Source: Paraburkholderia sp. LEh10
GTDB taxonomy: Bacteria > Pseudomonadota > Gammaproteobacteria > Burkholderiales > Burkholderiaceae
Assembly: GCF_017814945.1 (NCBI RefSeq)
Contig: NZ_JAGIPX010000010.1
Coordinates: forward strand, 128-64,127
DNA: 64,000 nt
Direction of reading: 5' to 3'
Position numbers and translations under genes: made by a program
The notes under the pieces: model-generated
What the model saw: the letters and a program-made list of their open reading frames with translations, nothing else
Databases searched by the model: none
Told to the model about the DNA's origin: nothing
Shown here: one piece after another, positions 43,893-53,781 of the stretch
Numbering within the stretch: the stretch's first letter is position 1
Layout: each line of letters starts with the position of its first letter

Positions 43893-45938
43893 CTACGCCG
43901 TATCGCTCTGCTTCTTGTATTGCGAAGTGATCCGCTCCTGCTGGTTCGGCGGCACGGGGTCGTAATGGCTCAGCTCGATGCTGTAGTTGCCGTGCCCGCC
44001 CGCGATCGCGTTCAGCCGCGACTGATAGTCCGATAGCTCCGACAACGGCACTTTCCCCGCCACCACGACGGCACGCCCCGCCAGATTGCGCGTGCCCTGA
44101 ACCTGCGCGCGCCGTGACGACAGATCGCCGATGATGTCTCCCATCGTCGCTTCCGGGGTCATGACCTCGATGTTCACGATCGGCTCGAGCAGGATCGGCT
44201 GTGCCTTGAGGATCGCGTCGATGAACGCTTTGCGGCCCGCCGTCACGAACGCGACTTCCTTCGAATCGACGGGATGGCTCTTGCCGTCGAACACCGTGAT
44301 GCGCACGTCCTGCATCGGAAAGCCCGCGAGCGGCCCGCTTTCGATCACCTGCAAGATTCCTTTCTCGACGGCGGGCATGAACTGGCCCGGGATCGCGCCG
44401 CCTTTCACGGCATCGACGAACTCGTACCCCGCGCCGCGCGGCAAAGGCTCGACGCGCAGCATCACCTCGCCGAACTGTCCCGCGCCGCCCGTTTGCTTCT
44501 TGTGCCGGTGATGGCCCTCGGCCTTGCCGCCGATCGTCTCGCGATACGCGATCTTTGGCGGACGCGTGACGACGGCGAGCTTGTACTGATCGGTGAGCCG
44601 CTCCAGCATGTGCCGCAGGTGCAGTTCGCCGAGCCCGCGCACGACGGTCTCGTTGGTGCCGACGGGATGCTCGATCTTCAGGCAAGGATCTTCGGCAGCC
44701 AGCTTTTGCAGGATTTCCCACAGACGCTGCTCGTTGCCGCGCCGCTCGGGCTCGATGGCGAGGCCATAGATCGGCGTGGGAAACGCGAGCGGCGCGAGAT
44801 GGATGTTGCCGTCCTCGGGCGCGTCGTGAAGCACCGCGTCGAAGCCGATCTCGTCCACCTTGGCGGTCGCGCAGATATCGCCGGGGCCCGCCTGCGGAAC
44901 ATCGACGTGGTCTTTGCCTTGCAGCAGCATCAGATGCGCGACCCGGAAGGGCTGGCGCGCGTCGCCGATATAAAGCTGGCCGTCGCGCCGCACCGTGCCT
45001 TGATGAATGCGGAACACGGCCATCTTGCCGATGTACGGATCGATCACGATCTTGAACACGTGCGCGAGCACATGCTGGTCGGGGTCGGGCTCGGCCTGCA
45101 CCGTCTCCCGCCTGCCGTCGACATCGCGATAGAAGAGGGGCGGATTGCCTTCGAGGGGATTCGGCAGCAGCCGCACGAACACATCGAGCAGTTCGCGGAT
45201 GCCCGCTCCCGTCGTCGCCGATGTGAAGCAGACGGGCACGAGATGCCCCTCGCGCAGCGCGCGCTCGAACGGTTCGTGCAACTGCTCGGGCTGGATTGCT
45301 TCGCCCTGTTCGAGGTACAGCTCCATCAGCTTCGCATCGAGTTCGATCACCTGATCGACGAGTGCGTTGTGCGCGGATTCGACTGTCAGCAGATCCGATT
45401 CACCGGACGGGTTGAAAAAGCAGTCGACCACGGCATGCGCGCCTTGCGCGGGCAGATTGATGGGCAGACACGTCTTGCCGAACGTCTCCTGAATTTCTTC
45501 GAGCAGTTCGGGCAGATTGACCTTGTCGCCGTCGATGCCGTTCACGACGATGATCCGGCACAGCTTGCGCGCCTCCGCCCACGCCATCATGCGGCGCGTC
45601 GTCATTTCGATGCCGGTGCGCGCGTTGATGACGATCGCGGCTGTCTCGACGGCGGGCAGCGCGCTGATAGAAAGACCGGAGAAGTCGGGGTAGCCGGGCG
45701 TGTCGGCGAGATAGACGCGGGTGTTTTCGTAATGCAGGTGGGCGAGTGCGGAGGTCAGCGTGTGGTGGTATTTGCGCTCGAGCGGATCGAAATCGCAGAC
45801 CGTCGAGCCTTTGTCCACGGAGCCTGCCGAGTGGATCGCGCCGCCTTCGTGCAGCAGCGCCTCGATCAGCGAGGTCTTGCCGCAACCGGCATGGCCGACC
45901 AATGCAATGGTACGGATGGCTTCGGGGGGATAATCCAT
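43893..45938 (-). CDS. EF-G-like translation GTPase
   Basis: 681 residues with the full EF-G domain order but too divergent to be canonical FusA. G1 GHAGCGKTS, G3 DTPGYPDF and a G4 that reads NGIDGDK instead of NKxD. Domain III-V blocks: GLGELHLRHMLERLTDQYKL, HHRHKKQTGGAGQFGEVMLR and GGHGNYSIELSHYDPVP. These proteins belong to the 'elongation factor G-like' subfamily; role unclear. ATG 45938 is selected since MDYPPEAIRTIALVGHAG aligns with the G domain start. It is convergent with the DUF2894 gene. Confidence 0.9.
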   Translation of the reverse strand: MDYPPEAIRTIALVGHAGCGKTSLIEALLHEGGAIHSAGSVDKGSTVCDFDPLERKYHHTLTSALAHLHYENTRVYLADTPGYPDFSGLSISALPAVETAAIVINARTGIEMTTRRMMAWAEARKLCRIIVVNGIDGDKVNLPELLEEIQETFGKTCLPINLPAQGAHAVVDCFFNPSGESDLLTVESAHNALVDQVIELDAKLMELYLEQGEAIQPEQLHEPFERALREGHLVPVCFTSATTGAGIRELLDVFVRLLPNPLEGNPPLFYRDVDGRRETVQAEPDPDQHVLAHVFKIVIDPYIGKMAVFRIHQGTVRRDGQLYIGDARQPFRVAHLMLLQGKDHVDVPQAGPGDICATAKVDEIGFDAVLHDAPEDGNIHLAPLAFPTPIYGLAIEPERRGNEQRLWEILQKLAAEDPCLKIEHPVGTNETVVRGLGELHLRHMLERLTDQYKLAVVTRPPKIAYRETIGGKAEGHHRHKKQTGGAGQFGEVMLRVEPLPRGAGYEFVDAVKGGAIPGQFMPAVEKGILQVIESGPLAGFPMQDVRITVFDGKSHPVDSKEVAFVTAGRKAFIDAILKAQPILLEPIVNIEVMTPEATMGDIIGDLSSRRAQVQGTRNLAGRAVVVAGKVPLSELSDYQSRLNAIAGGHGNYSIELSHYDPVPPNQQERITSQYKKQSDTA

Positions 45939-46123
45939 GGCCGTCCCTCTTCTTTGCGACAATTGTTCGGCCATTATTGGTGAAAATGGCGCTGGCCGCC
46001 ACCCGGGCCACGACGATTTGCCGCCGCAGCGTTGCTGCAATGCAGTGGATGCAGTGCAGCAGTTTTCGCTTAAACCCCGCGGATATAACGCTCCGCGAAC
46101 CCGTTCTTTTGATCAGCAAGCCC

Positions 46124-46771
46124 ATGACACAACCGCTCAGAATCGATTTTGTCTCCGACATCGCATGCCCGTGGTGCGCGATCGGCCTGTCCTCTCTTCA
46201 GCTTGCGCTGTCGCGTCTCGGCGATGCCGTCGATGCCGAGATCGTCATCCATCCGTTCGAGCTGAATCCGCAGATGGGGCCGCAAGGGGAGGCCATCGTC
46301 GATTATGTCGGCAGGAAATACGGCCGCACGCCCGCGCAAATCGAGGAAACGCAGGCGATGATCCGCGAGCGCGGCGCGAGCGTCGGTTTTGCGTTTGGAC
46401 CGCGCACGCGCGTCTACAACACGTTCGATGCACATCGTCTGCTGCATTGGGCGGCAATCGAAGGCAAGCAGTTGCCGCTGAAGCTGGCGCTGCTGAAGGC
46501 CTATCATTCCGACGGCAAGGACCCGAGCAACCATGACGTGCTCGTCGAAGCCGCGCAATCCATCGGGCTCGATCCCGCGAAGGCGCGCGGCGTGCTGGAA
46601 AGCACCGACTATGCCGACGACGTCCGCGCGCAAGAGCAGGAGTATCAGCAGATGGGCATCCAATCGGTGCCGTCGATCATTTTCAATCAGCGCTATCTGT
46701 TGACGGGCGGGCAACCCGTCGAGGCATTCGAGCAGGCAATTCGCCAGATTCTTGATGAAGCTGAAGCCTGA
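46124..46771 (+). CDS. DsbA-family oxidoreductase (FrnE-like)
   Basis: 215 residues, no signal peptide, so cytoplasmic. Thioredoxin fold with Cys15-Pro-Trp-Cys18 (IDFVSDIACPWCAIGL), helical insertion, and cis-Pro block QSVPSIIFNQRYLLTGGQPV. It is like FrnE/2-hydroxychromene-2-carboxylate isomerase-type DsbA proteins, linked to oxidative stress or polyketide steps. Diverges from the EF-G-like gene with a 185-base gap. Start ATG 46124 lies 12 bases after an A/G-rich tract. Confidence 0.92.
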   Translation: MTQPLRIDFVSDIACPWCAIGLSSLQLALSRLGDAVDAEIVIHPFELNPQMGPQGEAIVDYVGRKYGRTPAQIEETQAMIRERGASVGFAFGPRTRVYNTFDAHRLLHWAAIEGKQLPLKLALLKAYHSDGKDPSNHDVLVEAAQSIGLDPAKARGVLESTDYADDVRAQEQEYQQMGIQSVPSIIFNQRYLLTGGQPVEAFEQAIRQILDEAEA

Positions 46772-46937
46772 CGGGAATTAATCAAGGCTCGCCTGTCGAA
46801 TTTATTCGCCAATTTTTTCCATTTTTGTTATGAGCTGCGGCGCCAAGAATCGTCGCAGCCGTAAAAAAGGGGCAAAAAATGGCGATTACCTTTGAATCTT
46901 CCGGCTTCTGAAATGCGAGGCAAGACGTTAAAGATAG

Positions 46938-47329
46938 ATGCCATTCGATTCCTTGCGGCTTTCTGAGCACATCAAGCCGCCGGGATTCAAGGCTTTTTGC
47001 CGCATCAGCTTTCCTTTTTCATGGTCCGGGCGACTGCGCTACTCACTCGCGGGGCCTGCCGCCGTTATCGTGTTCTTTGTCATTTCCGGCTATCCACTAT
47101 TTCGCATCGCGATTCATCCGTATCGGTTTGCCGCTGGTCATTGTGCCTGGGCGTCGTTCAGTCTTTGCCGACGGGGCAAAACTATCTGGAATCGGTACTG
47201 TGGTCGCTTTACTGCGAGATGGTGTATTACACGATTGTCTTGCGCCCGCGGTTTCACTATTTCATGCAAGCTCGATATTCGAAACGGGCCACGCTGCTTC
47301 GGCCGATGTCTGCGGTTGCTGCTTACTAG
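46938..47329 (+). pseudogene. Decayed acyltransferase_3 gene
   Basis: Fragments in different plus-strand frames make up one acyltransferase. LLSEH-like SLRLSEHIKPPGF and PAAVIVFFVISGYPLFRIAI are in one frame, and NYLESVLWSLYCEMVYYTIV then RPRFHYFMQARY in another. GxxAVxxFFVISG and LWSLxxE are motifs 1 and 4 of membrane acyltransferases. At least two frameshifts and loss of most later helices mark it as broken. The rest of 46772-47517 is AT-richer than the neighbours and contains no other gene, which suggests transfer. Confidence 0.7.
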
Positions 47330-47517
47330 CGAAGCCACGGGGACCGACATCTGACATGCCGCGACGAACAGGTTGAGCAGGTTACGTATGGGCTGCGGAA
47401 AACCCTGGACGTTATCGATGTTTTCGCACGCCGACCTAGAATGAGTTACTGCCCCGCGAAGCGCGCGGCAGTGCAGACCTCGCGCCCGCGTCCCATTCAT
47501 TCGCATTGGAGATCAGC

Positions 47518-47682
47518 ATGCCGACCTATCAGTATCGTTGCCAAAGTTGTGGTGAAACGTTCGAACATGCCGAGCACGTCGCGGAACACGCAACGGTGCA
47601 GCTGAAATGCCCCAAATGCGGCAGTGAGAAGGTGCAGCATGCGCCGACCCCTTTCGTCGCCAAGACGTCCAGAAAGAGTTGA
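47518..47682 (+). CDS. FmdB-family zinc ribbon protein
   Basis: 54 residues. MPTYQYRCQSCGETFEHAEH with CxxC pairs at Cys8-Cys11 and a second pair (KCPKCGSEKVQH) forms the zinc ribbon of the FmdB family. GGAG lies 8 bases before the ATG. Small regulators of this type often accompany amidase or nitrogen genes; none is seen here. Too short for many gene callers. Confidence 0.88.
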   Translation: MPTYQYRCQSCGETFEHAEHVAEHATVQLKCPKCGSEKVQHAPTPFVAKTSRKS

Positions 47683-47736
47683 AGACTGTTGTGATGCGGC
47701 GAGGTGAGGCGGCATGCGCTTTCGCGGGAAATTTCC

Positions 47737-47949
47737 ATGACTCCATGCGCGGCATGCAAGGCATTGGTGGGAGAACCTTCGTCGAAGCCGCCTCACGGCG
47801 ATCTGGGCGTGACGGGCTCGCGTATCAGCGGCTCGGCGACGCATCCAGCGAAACTCTATGACGAGTACCGGTGCACCGTTTGCGGCAACGCGATGCGGCG
47901 AAACACACGCGATGGCGATCCGCCCGGCGTCTGGTCGGTCCGGAATTAG
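47737..47949 (+). CDS. Small zinc-finger-like protein
   Basis: 70 residues: MTPCAACKALVGEP gives one CxxC pair and EYRCTVCGNAMRRN the second, a probable zinc ribbon. Middle block HGDLGVTGSRISGSATHP is not a motif I know. ATG 47737 was preferred over 47704 because the first residues then form the CxxC. It lies 54 bases after the FmdB-like gene on the same strand. Confidence 0.6.
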   Translation: MTPCAACKALVGEPSSKPPHGDLGVTGSRISGSATHPAKLYDEYRCTVCGNAMRRNTRDGDPPGVWSVRN

Positions 47950-47994
47950 GCAGCGAGCAGTCGATCGACATGCTCAACCGAGAGTGAGGTCGCG

Positions 47995-48255
47995 ATGACA
48001 TGGCTCGTCATTCTGCATGGCGCTTACTGGCGCGACGTTTCACCCGATGTATTCAGGGAGCACGGGAAACGGGACGATTGGAGCCAGTTGGTCTGTGACA
48101 CCTTCGACGCAACCGAAAGCCTGTGCGAGGCGGAGCATGACGGATTGAAAATCCTCATTCCGCGCGGCACGGTCATTGCCGCAGTGAATCTGCAAGATCG
48201 GCAGGAGGTCAGGGGATTCGCGTTGCCGGCCAGCGACGGCGACGTTCATCGCTGA
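47995..48255 (+). CDS. Small hypothetical protein
   Basis: 86 residues beginning MTWLVILHGAYWRDVSPDVF; mixed, neutral composition and no recognised motif. TGAGG is 6 bases before the ATG, giving a modest ribosome site. It is 45 bases downstream of the zinc-finger-like gene. Confidence 0.55.
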   Translation: MTWLVILHGAYWRDVSPDVFREHGKRDDWSQLVCDTFDATESLCEAEHDGLKILIPRGTVIAAVNLQDRQEVRGFALPASDGDVHR

Positions 48256-48483
48256 CGCCGCTTGCGTCGCTGCCTCACGATCACGCGAGCCCGCCGGGCA
48301 TCGCGCCCGCCAGCACGAAACCGTCAATCAGGGCATGATGCGTCACCCGGCGCATCACTTCGCGCATCACTTCGCGTGTACCTCCCTCAAGAAACAGATT
48401 TTCAGGCCGTTAGCCCAGAGAGCGAGGGGTGCTTCGCAAAGCGCCGGAATGCACCCATGCAGCGTCTTGACCACGGCCGAGCC

Positions 48484-50010
48484 ATGTCAGAGAACACGTC
48501 CATCTTCGATCCCTTGCTGGCGACGCCGACGCGTGGGCAAGCCGTCGTCAGCCCGTCCGTGCGCGCCGCGTTGCTTTCCGCGCTGTTCGACAACGCGTGG
48601 CCGCTGTTCCTGTCGGGCATTTCGAGCGCGTTCGTGGCTGGCGTCGCGTGCTTTCGTCTGCAACAGCAGTGGACGGCGCTTTGGCTGATCGCGGATGTCG
48701 CGGTGCTGGCGGCGCGGCTCTCGATCGTGCGCACTTACCTCGCGCGCAGCCGGACGGGCGTCGTCCATCCCGCGCCGTGGGCCGCCCGCTACGCGCCCTT
48801 AGGCCTGATCGCGTGCCTGCTGCTGGGCCTCGGCACGATGGCGTGCTTTCTGTCTTCGGACAAGGAACTGGCCGCGCTTGCGATCATGGTGGCCGCGGGC
48901 ATTCTGGGCGGCATCGCGTCGCGCAATGCAGCGCTGCCGCGGCTCGCGATTGTGCAGATCTTCCTCGGCACCGCGCCCATCGCGATAGGTGCGGTGCTTG
49001 CTCCGGAGAGCGGCTCGTGGATACTCGTGCCGCCCCTCATCGCGTACAACGCGGCGATGGTCTCGGTCGTGCGGCGTCACTACACGGGGCTGGTCGCCCT
49101 GATGACGGCCGAGCAGCGGCACGCCGAGCTGGCGGCCCGGTTCGACGCTGCCTTGGCCTATATGCCACATGGACTGTGCACCGTCGACGAAGCAGGCAAG
49201 GTCGTCATTGCCAACCGGCGCACGGCGGAACTGTTCGGCGCGACTGTCGAGATGCTCAAGCTCAACGTGCCGCTGCCCGAGTTCATCGGCCATGTGGGTA
49301 TCGCGCAGTTCGGCGAGACGCTGCACAAGCGGCTCATCGAACGGTTCGCCGTGTGGCTCGGCGACGAGCGCAGCCCGATGGACGTCGAACTGCGCGATGG
49401 CCGTCAGCTCGAATTGACGCGCAACCCGGTGCCCGACGGCTCCGCGATCATCATCATCGAGGACGTGACGCAGCGCCGCCTGACCGAGGCCAAGATCCTG
49501 CATCTCGCGCGGCATGATTCGCTGACGGGCCTGCCGAACCGCCGCGAGTTGCGCGACCGGCTCGAACAGTTCCTCAGGGCATCGGAGGGCGGCAACGGGC
49601 AATCGATCGCGATGATGTATCTCGATCTCGACGGCTTCAAGCAGGTCAACGACAGGCTCGGCCATTGCGCGGGCGACGAGGTGCTGGAGACGGTCGCGGC
49701 GCGGCTGACGCAGACCCTTCGGCCGGGCGAACTGGTCGCGCGTCTGGGCGGCGACGAGTTCGCGATCGTCGCCGATCACACGACGCTGCCCGCCGCTGTC
49801 GCGCTGGCCCAGCGCGTGATCCGCGACATTGCGATGCCGTACCACCTGTCGTCGGGACAAGCCGTCAGCATCGGCACGAGCGTCGGCATCGCGATAGCGG
49901 CGAACGACGATTCCGTCGACCGTCTGATACGGCGCGCGGACGAGGCGCTCTACAGCGCGAAGCAGGCGGGAAGGGGAACGTACCGGGTCGCGAATACTCA
50001 CGCGCGGTGA
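48484..50010 (+). CDS. Membrane diguanylate cyclase with PAS domain
   Basis: 508 residues. About six N-terminal membrane helices (to about 195), a PAS domain (ALAYMPHGLCTVDEAGKVVI), and a C-terminal GGDEF domain (HDSLTGLPNRRELRDRLEQF; active site LVARLGGDEFAIVAD). It should make c-di-GMP from two GTP. The product inhibition site RxxD is not obvious (LRPGE before the active site). The ATG is uncertain: 48484 (MSENTSIFDP) or 48457. No EAL domain. Confidence 0.9.
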   Translation: MSENTSIFDPLLATPTRGQAVVSPSVRAALLSALFDNAWPLFLSGISSAFVAGVACFRLQQQWTALWLIADVAVLAARLSIVRTYLARSRTGVVHPAPWAARYAPLGLIACLLLGLGTMACFLSSDKELAALAIMVAAGILGGIASRNAALPRLAIVQIFLGTAPIAIGAVLAPESGSWILVPPLIAYNAAMVSVVRRHYTGLVALMTAEQRHAELAARFDAALAYMPHGLCTVDEAGKVVIANRRTAELFGATVEMLKLNVPLPEFIGHVGIAQFGETLHKRLIERFAVWLGDERSPMDVELRDGRQLELTRNPVPDGSAIIIIEDVTQRRLTEAKILHLARHDSLTGLPNRRELRDRLEQFLRASEGGNGQSIAMMYLDLDGFKQVNDRLGHCAGDEVLETVAARLTQTLRPGELVARLGGDEFAIVADHTTLPAAVALAQRVIRDIAMPYHLSSGQAVSIGTSVGIAIAANDDSVDRLIRRADEALYSAKQAGRGTYRVANTHAR

Positions 50011-50287
50011 TTGACTCGTTTGCTGATCGCCGAACTCGCCGTTCACCCATACGTCGTCATTCGCAGTCGAGGAACAGTTTCACCTCGTATTTCCGCGGCT
50101 ATTCGTACTACGGCAAGAACGGATACGGACGGGTTCGCTACTCGTACTTAAGCGCTTGCGGAGAATTGCCGCTGCGCACTGCCATCAAAAATGATGCATT
50201 TAACCCAGCAAAAAACCTTGCATTCTCCGCTGGAAAAACTATTTTCAATTAACAAAACGACTCTTTGCCAGGCGCGAGAGGAGACCC
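50011..50287. other. Intergenic region before the LacI gene
   Basis: 277 bases, AT-richer towards its right end. CGAGG at 50078-50082 pairs with CCTCG at 50093-50097, a short hairpin possible. GAGAGGAG just before ATG 50288 is the LacI ribosome site. Confidence 0.45.
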
Positions 50288-51307
50288 ATGCCGGCTACCC
50301 GTATGATGATTGCGCGTCGTGCCGGCGTGAGCGTTGCCACCGTCGATCGTGTGCTGCGCGACGACCAGGGCGTGCGCCCGGAAACAGCCGAACGCGTACA
50401 TCTCGCGCTCGCGACATTGCGTGACGAGCGCGCAAGCCGTGGTCGTCCCGCAAAAGCCACGTCATTTCGCGTCGCGTTCGTTCTTCCGCAAATCAACTCC
50501 CGCTTTCTCGATCAGGTCGAGCGCGATATCGCGCTGTCGGCCAGTTTCTTTCGCGAGCATCGCATCGTCCCGTCGTTTTATCGATGCGACCTGTCGAGCC
50601 AGCGCGATGCCGCTTCCTTCTCCCAGCAACTGATCGACTACGACGCGCTCGTGCTCGTGCCGCTCGACTACCCGTGGGTCGTGCGGATGATCCAGGACAT
50701 GACCGATGCGAACATGCCCGTCGTCACGGTGTTCTCCGATTTGCCGTCGAGTGCCCGCGCGGCGTATGTCGGCGTCGACAACCGCATCGCGGGACGAACG
50801 GCTGGCTTGCTGATGGGCCGTTTCGTCGGATCTCGCATTGGTACCGTCGCGGTGCTGTCGGCATCGTCACGACTGCACGATCAGCTCGAGCGTCGTACGG
50901 GCTTCTCTCAGGTTCTCGAAGAAGACTTTCGCAACCTGCGCTGGGTCACCGAACCCGATTTCGCCGAAGACGACGATAGCGCTGGCCTCGCCGTTCAAGG
51001 GCTGATTGCCGGACACCCGGATCTCGTCGGCGTCTACGTGACGGGGGGCGGCATTTCCGGCATTGCGTCCGCGTTGCAGGAGTCGGGCGACAAGGCGCGC
51101 GTCGTTCTGATCGGCCACGAATGTACGGCCGACACGCGCGAGCAATTGTCCGCGCGCGCGATCGACGTGATCCTCGACCAGGATGTGCGCGGCATCGTCC
51201 ATTGGGCCGGTCTCGCGGCCATCAATTTCCTGAACGACGTGCGTGGTGTGCTAGGCATCCCGACGCCCGAAACCCGAATTTATCTTCGTGAGAATGCGCA
51301 TGCCTGA
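50288..51307 (+). CDS. LacI-family regulator of the transporter operon
   Basis: 339 residues: N-terminal LacI helix-turn-helix (MIARRAGVSVATVDRVLRDD, followed by a hinge about 45-60), then a periplasmic-binding-like effector domain (MPVVTVFSDLPSSARAAYVG then RIGTVAVLSASSRLHDQLER). It stands 114 bases before the substrate-binding gene, in the same direction, and is the natural repressor or activator for 51422-58692. The GAGAGGAG ribosome site is strong. Confidence 0.93.
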   Translation: MPATRMMIARRAGVSVATVDRVLRDDQGVRPETAERVHLALATLRDERASRGRPAKATSFRVAFVLPQINSRFLDQVERDIALSASFFREHRIVPSFYRCDLSSQRDAASFSQQLIDYDALVLVPLDYPWVVRMIQDMTDANMPVVTVFSDLPSSARAAYVGVDNRIAGRTAGLLMGRFVGSRIGTVAVLSASSRLHDQLERRTGFSQVLEEDFRNLRWVTEPDFAEDDDSAGLAVQGLIAGHPDLVGVYVTGGGISGIASALQESGDKARVVLIGHECTADTREQLSARAIDVILDQDVRGIVHWAGLAAINFLNDVRGVLGIPTPETRIYLRENAHA

Positions 51308-51421
51308 CGCTCGCGACACGCGGACAGCCGTCTGAATCCGCAGGAGCCCGAATACAGCGCCTGGCGCATGGGCGCTGTCTGTCATCAGGTTGGAGACCCG
51401 ACAGAGACAAGGAGAAGACAA

Positions 51422-52753
51422 ATGTTACGTCTTACGTCAGCAAGGGTAATCGCGACGGTACTGGCGTCGCTGGGTTTTTGCTTCGGCTCGGCAGCGCACG
51501 CGCAAGGCAAGCAGTTGACGCTGTGTTGGGCCGCCTGGGATCCCGCTAACGCACTCGTCGAATTATCTAAAGATTTCACCGCTAAAACCGGCATTGCAAT
51601 GAAGTTCGAGTTCGTTCCGTGGACGAGCTACGCGGACCGCTTTCTGAACGAGCTCAATTCGCACGGCAAACTGTGCGACCTGATCATCGGCGACAGTCAG
51701 TGGATTGGTGGTGCGGCCGTCAACGGCCACTACGTCAAGCTCAACGATTTCTTCGCGAAGAACAAGATATCGATGGATGACTTCGTGCCGGCAACCGTCG
51801 TCGGTTACGCGGAATGGCCGAAGAACACGCCGAACTACTGGGCGTTGCCCGCGATGGCGGACGCGGTGGGATGGACGTACCGGAAAGACTGGTTTGCGAG
51901 ACCTGAACTGCGCGCCGAGTTCAAGCAGAAATACAAACGCGAACTCGAACCGCCGACTACGATGGATGAACTCAAGCAAACGGCCGAATTCTTCCAGGGA
52001 CGCAAGATCGACGGCAAGACCGTGTACGGCGTGTATATCTTCACGGAGCGCGGCTCGGAAGGCATCACCATGGGCGTGACGAACATGCTGTACAACTACG
52101 GCTTCGAGTATCAGGATCCAAAGAAGCCGTATCACCTCGATGGTTTCGTGAATTCGCCCGGTGCGGTCAAGGGGCTCGAATTCTATAAGGCGCTTTATAA
52201 ATGCTGCACCGCGCCCGGCATGACGAACGCGTACATGCAGGAAGGACTGGATGCGTTCAAATCCGGCCAGGTAGCAATGCAGATGAACTGGTTCGCATTT
52301 TTCCCCGGACTGTATAAAGATCCGAATGTAGGCGGCGACAAGATCGGCTTCTTCGTCAATCCGAAGGAAACGAGTCAGTTCACGCAACTCGGCGGGCAGG
52401 GCATCTCCGTCGTTTCGTATTCGGATCATAAGGCGGACGCGCTCGAATACATCAAGTGGTTTTCGCAAGGCGACGTGCAGAAGAAATGGTGGCAACTCGG
52501 CGGCTATTCGGCGGCGAAGTCGGTCGTGGATGCGCCGGACTTTCCAAAGAGCGCGCCGTTCGCGCCTGCCTTCCTGAAGTCGATGTCGATCGTCAAGGAC
52601 TTCTGGGCGGAACCGGCTTACGCGGAGTTGCTGCTCGACATGCAGAAGCGCGTGCACGACTATGTGGTGGCCGACAAAGGCACGGCTAAAGAAGCGCTGG
52701 ATCTGCTCGTCAAGGACTGGAACAAGGTCTTCAAGGCAGAAGGGAAGAACTGA
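51422..52753 (+). CDS. ABC transporter substrate-binding protein
   Basis: 443 residues: signal peptide (to AHA-QG), then a family 1 extracellular solute-binding fold (LTLCWAAWDPANALVELSKD, LCDLIIGDSQWIGGAAVNGH). It binds the substrate in the periplasm for the two permeases that follow. Polyol-type relatives and the downstream dhaLK suggest a triose, tetrose or polyol, but the sequence alone does not name it. Operon: LacI, this gene, two permeases, small protein, two ATPases, dhaL, dhaK. Confidence 0.93.
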   Translation: MLRLTSARVIATVLASLGFCFGSAAHAQGKQLTLCWAAWDPANALVELSKDFTAKTGIAMKFEFVPWTSYADRFLNELNSHGKLCDLIIGDSQWIGGAAVNGHYVKLNDFFAKNKISMDDFVPATVVGYAEWPKNTPNYWALPAMADAVGWTYRKDWFARPELRAEFKQKYKRELEPPTTMDELKQTAEFFQGRKIDGKTVYGVYIFTERGSEGITMGVTNMLYNYGFEYQDPKKPYHLDGFVNSPGAVKGLEFYKALYKCCTAPGMTNAYMQEGLDAFKSGQVAMQMNWFAFFPGLYKDPNVGGDKIGFFVNPKETSQFTQLGGQGISVVSYSDHKADALEYIKWFSQGDVQKKWWQLGGYSAAKSVVDAPDFPKSAPFAPAFLKSMSIVKDFWAEPAYAELLLDMQKRVHDYVVADKGTAKEALDLLVKDWNKVFKAEGKN

Positions 52754-52824
52754 AGCTCCAGAGACCTCAACGCATGGAGCGGCCGGCTGAGTGAGGTCGC
52801 CCGTTCGTGCAAAGGAGTCAGGGC

Positions 52825-53781
52825 ATGTTGGCAAACAAGCCTTTTCCTCCGGAAGGGTTGCAGGCCAAAACGCAGGCGCGCGCGGCGGCGCGCCTGCATG
52901 GGCTGTCCGATCGGACAATCGCCTGGCTGTTCATTCTTCCGACCATCATCCTGCTGCTTGCGATCAACATTTTTCCGTTGATCTGGGCGCTGCGGCTGTC
53001 GTTCACGAACTTCAAGTCGAACATGCCGAGCGTGCCGGCGCGCTTTGTCGGCCTCGGCAACTATACGGACATCCTCACCGACGAAGACATCTGGTACGCA
53101 ATGCAGGTCACCGCGCGCTTCGTGTTCTGGTCGGTCGGGCTCGAAGTCCTGCTCGGGTTCGGACTTGCGCTGCTGATCAACCGGCAGTTTCGCGGCCATA
53201 GCTTCTGGACGACACTGATCCTGCTGCCGATGATGTTGTCTCCCGCCGTGGTCGGCAACTTCTGGACGTTCCTGCTGCAACCTCAAACGGGACTGTTCAA
53301 CGACATCGTCAGCTTCTTCACGGGCATTGCGCCCAACTCGTTCCAGATGATAGGCGACGTGCCGCTCGCGCCGTGGACCATCGTCATGGTCGACACATGG
53401 ATGTGGACGCCCTATGTGATGCTGATCTGCCTTGCCGGCCTGCGCTCGATTCCCGACTACATCTACGAAGCGGCCGAAGTAGACCGTGCTTCGCCGTGGC
53501 GTCAGTTCTGGTCGATCACGCTGCCGATGACGCTGCCGTTCCTGATGCTCGCGGTCCTGTTTCGTGTCATCGAGAACTTCAAGATGTTCGACATGGTGAA
53601 TCTGCTGACTTCGGGCGGTCCGGGTTCCGTGACTGAAACCGTGTCGATCACGCTCAAACGCGCTGCATTCGAGAAGTGGCAAACGGGCTATTCGTCGGCG
53701 CTGGCGATCATTCTGTTCGTCGTCGTGTTCGGCGCCGCGAATATCTATGTGAAGGCACTCAACAAGGTGAAACAGCGATGA
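52825..53781 (+). CDS. ABC transporter permease 1
   Basis: 318 residues, six membrane helices with the EAA loop EAAEVDRASPWRQFWSITLP, typical of MalF-like sugar permeases. It forms the channel with permease 2. AAAGGAG is 8 bases before ATG 52825; the frame upstream is not conserved. Overlaps the next gene by 4 bases (ATGA). Confidence 0.94.
   Translation: MLANKPFPPEGLQAKTQARAAARLHGLSDRTIAWLFILPTIILLLAINIFPLIWALRLSFTNFKSNMPSVPARFVGLGNYTDILTDEDIWYAMQVTARFVFWSVGLEVLLGFGLALLINRQFRGHSFWTTLILLPMMLSPAVVGNFWTFLLQPQTGLFNDIVSFFTGIAPNSFQMIGDVPLAPWTIVMVDTWMWTPYVMLICLAGLRSIPDYIYEAAEVDRASPWRQFWSITLPMTLPFLMLAVLFRVIENFKMFDMVNLLTSGGPGSVTETVSITLKRAAFEKWQTGYSSALAIILFVVVFGAANIYVKALNKVKQR

Noticed and set aside
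48799..50046. 415-residue minus-strand ORF
   Set aside because: Antisense of the diguanylate cyclase gene, Arg/His-rich.
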